Assembly (NCBI GenBank): GCA_021014325.1
Contig: CM037470.1
Coordinates: 3,065,647-3,129,646 of the forward strand
DNA: 64,000 nucleotides
Direction: 5' to 3'
Origin: Plazaster borealis
Taxonomy: Eukaryota > Echinodermata > Asteroidea > Forcipulatida > Labidiasteridae
Part shown: positions 23,001-35,000 of the stretch, piece by piece
Layout: every line of letters begins with the position of its first letter
Position numbering within the stretch: the first letter of the stretch is position 1
Notes under the pieces: generated by a model
Told to the model about the DNA's origin: nothing
Databases searched by the model: none
Seen by the model: only the letters and a program-made list of their open reading frames with translations
Program-made: the position numbers and the translations under genes

Positions 23001-26000
23001 GGTATCCTGCTCATTTCTGCTTAGCAGACAATTTTTAAGCAATATTTTCTGCTTGAGCTGCTCTTTGAAATTTGGCCCTGATGCTTTTAGTAGGTAATCG
23101 ATGGATATAATGGCTTGACAAGATGGAGATCCTGATACCGATACAAAAAAAGAGGGGAGAGAAAGCCACTCACTCATGCAAGTCTTTTCTCTCACTCAAT
23201 TTCCAGCAGCGCGGGGGTTCTTTACAGTTTCCTATCCTTTTTGTCAGTTTCTATGGCGACCGATATGAGCTCAACCGCGACGCCAAACGTCGAATATAAA
23301 TTTTAAAAAACGAAACGCGCTTAGTTTGACCGCTCATTTGAAAATTCTTCATAAATTTTGGATGACAATCCAACTGGGTTATATATTTATTTTTGGCTCA
23401 CGGAACGGATTAACCCCACATTTCCCGACAGGTTCTGTATATGGCTGATCACATAAAACATTAACACTGTCTGTGACTGTTTTTATCAGATCTACCCATC
23501 GCGTATAATACCTTTAAACAGACAAGTGAAAAATAACAAATTATAACTCATAAAAATTACAAATGTTTTAATCTGATGAGGCTCACTGACTATAGGCCTC
23601 TTATATTATTTTATACAAATACTACCAATCCTCCGGAGAAACAACTCCGCCTGTGGAACACTGTAAAATTCGACGAATAGCATTTTAAGTCCCTGCAAAA
23701 GACGACTGCTTTAATTTCGATAACAGCAATCAAAAAGGCCAATTTGAACGTGAACAAAATTCTCTGGCAAAATTATCAACCGTTTTTGTTAAACTTTTCA
23801 TTTATAGTAGTTGATTCATCGCTATTGTCCTCGGGAGGGAACACAAAAGAAATGTATATTTTTTTTCAAATTCATATTAAGCACGAAATATCCTTCGAGC
23901 TCGGGAAATTATTGGCAAACCTCCACGGCCATACAGCCATGATGAGAATATCTTTGCCCTTGGGCATGAGCTTTCCGTCTACTTAAAAAATACATCCCAA
24001 AACCATGGTAACGACAATAAACAAAAGGAAAATGACTGACAAGTAATGAATAAATTATCAACACTTATTTATGAGTATTATGATGTTTGCGTTAACCCGT
24101 AATAGGCGCAACCGCGCGAGGCAATATCTAAATTAAAGGTATCGTACACGTTTGGTAATGACTCAAAACAAATATTAGCATAAAAACTTACTTGGTAACA
24201 AGCAACGGAGAGCTCTTGATAGTATAAAACATTGTAGGAAACGACTCCCTCTGAAGTAACGTAGTTTTTCACTAAAATAATATAAACTTCTTGAAAGAAG
24301 TTTTTATTACTATCTGAAAGTACACAAATTTGTACAACAAGGGTGTTTTTTCTTTCATCATTTTCTTGCAACTTCAATGACCAATTGAGCTCAAATTTTC
24401 ACAGGCTTGTTATTTTATGCATATGTTGGGATACACCAAGTGAAAATACTGGTCTTTGACAATTACCAAACGTGTTCAGTGCCTTTAAAGAGAAACAATT
24501 TTTCTAAAGTGCATGGCACCAACGTTTGCTTCGAAGTCTGAAATCCATTTTTAAAAAAATGTAGAGAGTGCAACGCTATTGCTGAACATTGTTCACCAAT
24601 GAGGCCTACTTATAATTAATATTAGTAAACAAACAATTTTGGTATTGATTTACTAGTAAAGCAGTTTCTCACTTAGTTATTTTGTTGCTTATAATTATTT
24701 GGAGTCAGAGTAATGTTACATTACCCCGTTCAAGAGAATAAAAAAACATTAGTTTAAAATGTTTTTAATAAATTAATAAATAATTTAATAAATTAACAAA
24801 TTCCGTCGCAATGAATTTTGGTTAGCAAACCATCAAAGAAAGAGTTTTCTTTTACCTAGCAAATTTCTGTTAAGAATCTAGCAAATTTCAGCGATGAAGA
24901 GCTCTACAAATTTCTGTGATTAACTGCACTTTGAAACTAATTAGCACTGGCTAGTATACGATGGTGACAAATTGACGCTTTATTTAAACAACGACCGTCA
25001 CTATACATGTACGTGTAACCACTCAAGTTGATGACGTTTTATCTTTGGTTATTGTTTGCAAACCACCGAGAGCCTGAGGCATTTTCCAAACCTCGGCTCG
25101 GGCTCCGGCTCCAGCTTGGGCTACGTCATCAATTTTGGAGCAGTGTAGATTCTGCACGAGTGTTTGCAGCATCACAAGAAGCCTGCAGCCGAGGACGGAG
25201 CCTAAGCCGAGGTTTCGAAAATGCCCTTGGACTTCTTGCTGCCACAAAGTGAAAACAGTACAATGACAGAATACTATATCCTTCACTTAGATTCCAACAA
25301 CTTTTGATATAGAATAGAAGAAAGGAGCAGTGGCTTTACCAGAGGGGCATGGGGCTGGAGCACCCCCCCCCCACCTAGAACCCTCTCCCTGTCCTCCCTC
25401 AAAAGAAAATGTCTCCCCCACCACCCAATGACAAATAGTGTCTGATCACGCCACTGGAAAGGAGGCAACATCTCGAACACTTGTTCAGCTACTTTTCTAC
25501 AAACAATGTTGAACTTCAACCACAATGTAAACATAATGCAATAAAGGTGAAACTTGCAGTATCATCGGTGTAGCATCTTGCCTGCCATAAGATGCCTTGG
25601 AACGCTCAAGTTTCTCCTTGTTTTTTGTAAACAAGGTGACATAGTCTATCGAGGTACGATGTTTTTCCTTCATTGCAGAGGATTAATATTAACATGCTCG
25701 AGAATTATTTGGACGAACCTTGAGGTCTCGTGAGGAGCCAAACAAATGGAAGATTTAATCGATATAACCATCGTGGACGAGGTGAACGATAGTGGCTAAA
25801 AATAAACCACATCACACCGTGGAAGTGTCTAGTAATGGAGGGAAGTTGTATGGTACCTCGACCTCATTGAGGTAACACGATACCCAAGAGCGAGGACACC
25901 AAGAACCCTGACGATCCAATTAGCCTAGTTCACATGTGTGCTATTTCAGGCAGCAAAAATTAGCGTTGTGGCACAAAAGCCTTCAGCTGAAGAGCAAGTT

Positions 26001-29000
26001 GCGATTTCTTTTGTTTAGTACACATCCAACAGCACAATTAGCGCCAATAATAGAATGAATAGGCAACGAAAAGACATCAGTTTTTTAGATGTGGGAGGAA
26101 AACCCTAATGAGGGAAACCCAAGCAATCAGGGCCAAATTTCATGGCTCTGCTTTCTGCGGAATTCTGCGCTTACTGCCCATAGAGTCATGTGCTTTTCAC
26201 AGGGATGTAAGCACACAATATAGTTGTAGATAAACCATAAAACTAACCTGTGGAAATTTCATTTTAAAAGGTGGTAGCGTTTTTGAGATAATGCCGAAAA
26301 TCTGGAGCGGTTATGTCCACGCAGGAAGAGTAATTTGCAATGGGAATACATTATCTGAGAAACGTTACTGCAGTAACGCTTCTAAGATTTAAATTTTGGG
26401 GGATAGTTTTTTAAGTGATATATTTTTCCATGACCGCAGTACTTCGAAGTGAAAAATTTCTCAAAATGCATTATACTATCCAAAGCTGCTGTAGGGCCTA
26501 CTTCTTACCAAGTAAGTTTGTAATGCCATTAATTTTCAGAGTCAAATACCAAACGTATACAGACCCTTTAAGAAATGGGATTTTAATTTTCTGCGTCAGC
26601 TTGACCCACAGTCTTGGTCATGATTCCGGGTCTTACTGACCCAGAAATGGGTCAGGCCCCACGGGACCTTGATCCGGGCCAATTCTGACCCGAATGCGGT
26701 GTCGAGACTTCTCCGAAATCTGTAACTTCCGGTGTCTCTTTGAATGTCATATTCTGGACTGACTGTAAAATTCAATTTCAAGTTCTCTATAATACAGGAT
26801 TGATACTGGTTTGAATTGTATTAATCACAGTGAGCTCCCTGATTGGTATTAATCAGTGAGCTCCCTGATTGACACGAAAAATAAATACAAATTCTGTATT
26901 TTATACGGATCCCGCCTTCGTGGCGACTTCAGCATTGACGCCCGAAGCACGACACATGCTTTCCGGAGCAGACACATGGGATCACATAAAGCCAAAAATA
27001 TATTCCTCGCGGCCTCTGTTTACGCCGGAATGGCTCGCATTTCTTGATATTAACCGGCAGCCAACAGAAGGGCACAACAACATTAAGTGGGTCAGAACAC
27101 AATTATGAAATGAAAGGGATACATTCTTTTGTGTGGGTAACCATGGATTTTCAAGAAATCGATCGAGCATCAACTGATCGGAGCCAGTGTCATTTTCAAG
27201 TGTTCAAAGCTTTATTACAGTCTGTTCGTGTTTTTCATTCTTTCATATTGGTTTATTTTAACCGCACGTCGCAGCCAAAAGCTGGATTGTAAAATACATG
27301 ATTTGCTCAAGATTCAAATTATCATTAAAAACCACTGAAACTGCGGGAATACAATGTACACAAATTGAGATATTATTGCAAAATAGTTGTATTGCTTTTT
27401 GTTTAATACTGTAAGTTGTGTATATAATCAGTTTGCGGTAACAGTGTTTGCTGTGTAGATTGTTTTTGAGAACTTGTCTTGCTATTTATTCTACTGCCGA
27501 AGAGTATATTTCTGAATTCGGGAGAATATACATGAAAAGTACTGCCCTGCTTGTTAACCTTGGTGATGGGAGATTAGTGTTTGATTTATATTAATTTATT
27601 TAAACGTACATCTCCGATGTCAGACGTCACCACTCCGGAGCTTAAGAAACACGCCTGACCTTTCCAGGCCATGAAGGTCGACTCTACTGACATCAACGGC
27701 GATGAACCTTTGACCTTTTGGTTGGTGTCACAAAATAGCCGCACGGCGATTCAACACGCGTACCAGCGAGACATAGTTTTTGCACGTAATGCGAAGCTGC
27801 ACAGGATTGTAACTGAATGACACTTTTCTACTGCTAAAGCCGGTCTTCAATGTAAAAGAGAAAGACTGGTGACCAGTCTATCAAGACTGGTGACCAGTCT
27901 ATCCCAATGCGCGCACAACTTGATACAAATACATTTTGATTTCGTAAATGACAACAACAAAAAAACGTTATTTAAAAAAACAAGCCATCGTAGGCAAGAT
28001 ATTTCATAAGAAAGATAAGGAGCTTCGGCTGAAGGCCGAATTAAGTTAAAGAATGATCTAATTGAGTCCCACAGTGCCCGACCCAATTGGATTACGGGTC
28101 GGATTAAATTGGATTAATCTGCCAGGAAATCCCATCCGGTGAAATATAAAATGATGTCATTGTTGGATTGGGGATTAAGAATAGTCATGTCCTGGTTTTA
28201 TTGTTATTCTTGCCCCACGCCTACTTGCTGATGAACTCGAACTCGAAGCGAGGACGTCCTCGCTCCTGTGTTAAAACACCCGGATCCCTTTTGTTTAAAG
28301 GTATCGTACACGTTTGGTAATGACTCAAATTAGCATAAAAACTTACTTGGTAACAAGCAACGGAGAGCTGTTGATAGTATAAGACAGTGTAGGAAACGAC
28401 TCCCTCTGAAGTAACGTAGTTTTTGAGAAAGAGGTAATTTCTCACTAAAATAATAATTCCTATCTGAGAAAGCACACAAATTTGTACAACAAGGGTGTTT
28501 TTTCTTTCGTCATTTTCTTGCAACTTCGATGACCAATTGAGCCCAAATTTTCACAGGCTTGTTGTTTTATGCATATGTTGGGATACATCAAGTGAGAACA
28601 CTGGTCTTTGACAATTCCAAACGTGTTCAGTGCCTTTAAGTTCTCGGTTTCAACGGGTATAGACTGGCTCACACCCCAACCCCACCCCCTTTCCCTTACC
28701 TACAATAACATCAGTGCTGGGAATATTAACGGTCCACCAAATAATGTTTTGTTCTGTTGTTATATAGGTGGGGCTGGCTCGGTTTTAATTGCGGGAGTAC
28801 ATACGGCATCACAAACTTCAAATGGATTCTAGCTACTAGGTGAGTACCAGTTAACACGTTGTTACCAGCTTATCAAGCACGGGTGAGTTTGACTGAGACA
28901 GTTTACTTGGCGCTGTTGTTTTCTTTGACTAAAACAGTTTTATTTGTTAACTTTTATTTCAGATCCGCTGTGGCAACCATTACTGCATCCATGGGCGGCG

Positions 29001-32000
29001 GCATCGCTGCCATATTTCTGAGGTGAGTTGTCTGTGAAATAACCCCACCGGGCCCAATTTCATAGAGCTGCTTAAGCACAAAAAAGTAGCTATAGCATTG
29101 ACAAAATTACGCTTACTATAGAATAAGGTTACCAGCCAAACTACCATGTCACAGGTAGGCTTCAATTTGTGACTGGTATCCTGCTGATTTCTGCTTGGCA
29201 GAAAATTGTTAAGCAATATTTTCTGTTTAAGCAGCTCTATGAAATTGGGCCCTGGGCTAACGATACCCCGTTTGGTAGGGCCTATACCTTAATGACGTCA
29301 CCAGCTCCAAAAGCGCCCTCACTGAGGTAAATTAAGACCTCTCATATTGGCTGAAAGTTGTGCACGGTGCGTTCACGCATGCGCGTTTCCATATACCCCT
29401 TGCATAGCGCGCAACGAGGCCACGCACATGTTTTACGCATTAAGAGCATCCTCCTCGTTTTGCCTCAGTGAGGGCGCTGTTTGAGAATATGACGTCATAT
29501 GCAAGTGGTATTCTGGTCTACCTCCGAAATGGCGGCCAATGCAAGGTCGAAAAGTACACATTTAAAAGTTCGCCGACCTAGCAAATTGATGACTTTTCTT
29601 TGTTCTCCCCTTGTTTGGACCTAGTGAGGTTTTTAGCGTTGTCCCAATTGGTTGTGTACACATAATCGAACCGAGTATACACTAAATCTTTCAAAACAAC
29701 CGGATCCCTTTTGTTAAAGTCCTCGGTTTCAACGGGTTGAGATACGCAAGTCCTCAGTTTCAATACACGCTCACGTGTGTAAATATTTTAAATAGAAAAC
29801 CCTTTTCCCCCCTTCCCTTTGCCATGAGAGAATCCCCATTGTTCCCTATAACAGCAGTAACAACACGCATTGTTTCTTTCCGTACAAGCCCTCCCTATCA
29901 ATGTGAAATCAAGTTGAGCCGCTCTCAGGTGCTTATAAACCTACTCAGCTGGAAGACCATATTTGGCCCTCATTGTTTGACTTGACACAATGACCATATT
30001 GTTCTTTGTTTTGACAGCGCTCATTGATGCACAATGCCTTTTGTTAGACGTCCTTCATTGAATACGGAGACAAAAATAACACGCACTCAAAAGTTATAAT
30101 AATAGTCGTATTATAGCGCACGTATGGAAACATGCGCGCGTGTACGCGCTACGCACTACTCTCAGCCAATGACAGGTCTTCCTTTGACCTCAGTTAGGGC
30201 GCTGTTTGGGCTTGTGACGTCATATACAAGGGGTCTATAAGGCACTCAAGGCCCTTGAACAAAAAGAAACATCTCACACTGAGGACCTTAATTTGTCCCC
30301 ATTGTTTGACCTGACACAATGACCCAATTGTTATTTATATAGTGACTGTACTCATTGATGCAAAAATGCCTTTTGCTTTTGTTAGAAGTCCTCTTTAAGT
30401 TAACGAATTTATAGATGTCCATATCCATTTTGGTGTAGGCCTAAAGTCCTTATAGTTATACACGGAAACAACTATATACCACGGCTCACTTTCATTGAGC
30501 TGCTTAAATAAAAATTATTGCTTGACAATTTTCTGCTAAGTAGAAATGAGCAGGATACCAGTCACATATTGTACATGTGACATGTTAATTTGGCTGGTAA
30601 CCTTATTCTGGTAAGCATAATTTTGTTGTGCTTAACTGCTTTTTGTGCTTCAGCAGCTCTATGAAATTGAGCCCACATCTCTTCAGTAAAATAAATTTAA
30701 CATCTCAATTAACGAAAGACCGTCTTCTGACAAACAATGATCCTTGTGTTGTTCCCGTACTGACGGAGATTTCAGGTAGAAATCGGGCCAAATTCATATA
30801 ATTTCTTAAGCAGACAAAAGTGCTAAAAGAAATTCTGCTAAGCAAAAAATAAGCAGGACACCAGTCACAGATGGTACATGGTTACATGGTATTTAAGCTG
30901 GTTACCATATTCTAGTGAGCAAAATTGGCTTGTGCTTTTTGTGCTTGAAGTAGCTCTATAAAAAAATATGAAATTAGGTCAAGATTTTAAAAAAATTATC
31001 CAGTGGCAAAATAAACAATAACAACTGAGTGTCCACGGAACAATGGAGGCCCCTATATTTTTAGTGAACAACCATTCTTGTTGTATTCATTCGTCTTTAA
31101 AACACTCTCAGCCTTCAATTATTCGAGTCCCATTATGCCATCCCGCCCTTTATTGACAGAATCCCCGTTGAAATCTGGACGCCTCCAATATTCGTTGACG
31201 TTTTTTATAGGTCGCTAAAAAACCTTGACTTATTGTTCAACGCTAAGTCGCTGCGACTGTTGAAGAAGAAAAAATCAAACCATGAAAAATGTTGACATCG
31301 AAAGTCACTGTTGTTTGATTCAGCCTCCTCGACCTGATTTTTTATTTATTTTTGAATGGAGCAGCGTTTCTTATTGAGTTGTCTTGTCAACATTGAAGCA
31401 CAACCTTTTTTCACCGGTGTGATTTGTGATTTAAATTAAATAATAATATAGAATAAATAATCCCGTTCGTCGGAAAAGCTTGCTACGTTTTACTGTTTGA
31501 TTTTACAAAACCATAGGTCAAAGAACATTTTCGTTTTATTGTATTACTATTCAAAATGAGAGTAATGTCTGAAAGGCACTGTACACGTTTGGAAATTGTC
31601 AAAGACCAGTGTTCTCACTTAGTGTATCCCAACATATGCATAAAATAACAAGCCTGTGGAAATTTAGGCTCAATTTGTCATCGAAGTTGCAAGAAAATGA
31701 TGAAAGAATAAACACCCTTGTTGTACAAATTTGTGTGCTTTCAGTTAGGAATAAAAACTTCTTGCAAGAAGTTTTTATTATTTTAGTGAGAAATTACCTC
31801 TTTCTCAAAAAATACCCTAACAATTTCGATTTGTGTGGATCATTATTCTACTTCTGCCCAACCATAATTCATTTCATAACGAGCGCTTTATAGAGCCCAA
31901 ATCGCCCAATGCAAGGCAACGTCACGTGTCCCTTTAATTGAAGAATTGTTTTTCTCTTTTCATTGTTGTTTCAGTTACATGACAAAGAGAAAGAAGTTTG

Positions 32001-35000
32001 AGGTGAACTACATTATCAACGGGGTCCTAGGTGCATTGGTGGCCATATCAGGTGCGTCATAATAGATCCGCCATTGCCGAGGTCAAACAATGGAAACGTT
32101 TACGGGTGTATGCGCCGCGCACAAGTCTCATCCAATGATTGGTCTTCCTCTGATCTCAGTGGCGCTGTTTGGGCTTGTGACCTCATATGCAAGGGGTCCA
32201 CAGTCCATTCTATGATCAAGTTCGTTTGGCTGACTAGAGTCGACTAGACTTAACCATAGTCGATCTAGATGTCACTCCAACGCTGCATGGTTGAACTAGC
32301 TAGTCCAACTGGATCAACCTAGCTCCGGAGCATGGATAAGTCTATAGTCGACTCTAGTCAGCCAACCGAACTTGCTCATATAATGCTATGCCGTTGAGAC
32401 AGTATGTCGCCTATAGTTCCTGAATCACAATTTTGTGTGTAATTCATAATCGTAGACGTGAAACCAATGTTTGTATAGCGATTGGCTGTTAGTGCCAACT
32501 TGGCGTTTATGTCCGTTTGAGGGCGCTTTGCCGAGTTCCCACGTTGGGAAGACCTGATCATCTAAACAACCCAACCTTATTGACACATGCCTTTTCAAGA
32601 ACCCCCGTTGCACCTTTACACCACTTCTGCACTTCCTTTAACGACAGGCATGTTGGGGTTTTCTTGGTCAGGCTGACATGGAAACTGTTTCATAAGAATG
32701 AGATTTTAACTTGGATTCTGTGTCAGTTTGACCCAATTTCTGGGGTGATTCACGTAATGTAGACCCCCGTGTCCTTGCAGAAGTGGTGTAAGGTGCAACA
32801 CATGTTCTTGAAAAAGCATCACATAAGTATAAGGTTGGTTGTTTAGATGATCTTCCCAACCTGTGGGAACTCCACAAAGCGCCCTCAAACGGATATAAAC
32901 GCCAAACTGGCAAAAGACAATCTCTCTCGCATACAAACATTGGTTTATATGATTATGAATTCAGTAACAATAGACGACAATACTTATTCTAGTCATTGTG
33001 AAATCAGTGGTTAGCTTGTTCGGATTCGAACCCACAACCTTGTGATTGCAAGTCCTGCAGCTAGTCTAATCACTTGACCACGGTGATATTTTTGTTAATG
33101 GTAATAAGGGTTGTTCATGATTGAATAGTTTTAGGATTATGGAAAAATATTAGGTCATGACACACGATCGAGGCAATTTACAGGCAACCAGTTCCAGGAA
33201 GTCTCCAGTAAGGAAACTCATTCGCATTTCAGTTTCCTCATTATTTTCTTGAGGATAGTGAGTTTACAGCTAGAAGAATGTATCTTGTGCTGCTTAAGTG
33301 TTCTTTGACACTCGGTACAGTTGGTTGTCACCAAGTTGCCTTTAAAAATCGTCCTGTGTGACATGGAGTCATTGGACTACGGTTTGGGTGAGGTTTGGGG
33401 ACTCTTCTGAAAATTTTCAGAAAGTCTTTCCATTCATCATGTTAGTTCTCAAACAAAATTATTATTAAAACAATATTTCTTATTGAAATCAAATACAATC
33501 ATAAGCCTTTTGGGTTCAATGAGCCAGCCTTCCTTGTTCCATCTCCACGACACTAATGCAAAGCATGACAGTCACAACAGTTGAATCTTGAATTAATAGA
33601 TCTGAGATTACCCAATATGTCCTTCCTTCCGGGCAATTTTGTTTCTCTTTTCCCCTCTCTCTCAGTACCTCATAGACCCCTCATGGAAAACAACAATGTC
33701 CCATCAAATACATGTAGAAGCTTATTACTCAATTATAACTCAAAGTGATATTATTGCTTATCCCTCCCAGCGTTGTGCGCATTGGCAAAACCTTGGCAAG
33801 GCCTAGTGATCGGTATGCTTGGAGCGGTGATAGCGTGCGTGGGCAGCATGGTGACGGAGAAACTCTGCATCGATGACCCGGTAGGGGTGGTCCCTGTGCA
33901 CGGTCTGTCGGCCATCTGGGGTCTTCTGGCCGTAGGTGTCTTCGCCGAGGAGGATACCTTGGACGAGCTCAATAAAAACAAAGGTAACTTTCTGTCCAGC
34001 CTCAAACAGTATTGTTGATAGTGTGATTATAGTGGCTACTTCCGTAGCACTGGGATTGCTGAGGTGTTAGTCATCAGCTGATGGGATTTGATACCCTGGT
34101 TCGAACACGGCTAGCACCAGTAGTAGAAGGACTAGAACTTGAAGATAGGAAAAGGCACAAACAGTCTTGGACAAACAGTTGCTCAGTTAGCCTCTGATAT
34201 CATGTCTCAGCAAAACACCAACCTCAGTGCCAACACACAAAGAAACACCCCACAGTCTTGTATATTGGACGGTCAGGTAGAATACACGTTAACTGTTCCA
34301 CAACTGCCAAATAAGTTTAAGTAATTTGGTTTTGGCTGGAATACCGTTTATATAAGTTCAAGAAGTTCTTGCCTGCGTAAAATCTCACACACAAAAACGC
34401 GGGAAAGCATACCCGTCAAGTGAGGGCGCACTTGAGTTCACCACACCAGAGCTATGTATTGAGAGAGTTGCGACAACTTGCGATTAGAAGCCATTTTGTC
34501 TCCAAAAAATGCATTGGCAAATACAGGGTGCCAGACTAGTCTGCCCATTGGGTTGTACTGCATTTGGAACAAAATGGCGTCCAGCAACCACGTGACCGGA
34601 GAAAGCTGGCCCCTCCATGTCGCAACTCTCTCAATATACGGCTCTGCACCACACCAGAGCCGTATATTGAGAGAGTTGCGACAACTTGCGATTAGAAGCC
34701 ATTTTGTCTCCTAAAAATGCATTGGCGAATATAGGGGTGCCAGACTAGTCTGCCCATTGGGTTGTGCTGCATTTGGAACAAAATGGCGTCCAGCAACCAC
34801 GTGACCGGAGAAAGCTGGTCCCTCCATGTCGCAACTCTCTCAATACACAGCTCTGCACCAAACAGCTCTGCACCACAACAGAGAGCTGCTGTGCACCACA
34901 ATAGTCATCCAAAAAAATAAGCATCATTTAAAATTGAAGTGCAATGGGGTTCAATTCAACCAAAACCTTAGAGTTATATGTACCAATAGAAAAAGGTAAA

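Larger units (their letters stand above)
19782..28767. other. amt intron 2
   Basis: A 9-kb intron. 19782-21590 has nothing named except a fragment with TAGCCGTAGCTATAGCC near 20785. Then come the tandem array, MITE families A-D, a CT-rich tract (22664-22832) and the foldback at 25060. A twice-repeated palindrome ACTGGTGACCAGT lies at 27868-27903. Confidence 0.7.
29521..31571. other. amt intron 4, remaining sequence
   Basis: Apart from the family D and F copies listed, 29521-30117 and 31000-31571 show no gene or definable element. Confidence 0.5.

Noticed and set aside
33012..33090. Functional tRNA gene
   Set aside because: A and B boxes exist but the acceptor stem cannot pair; it is treated as a SINE relic.
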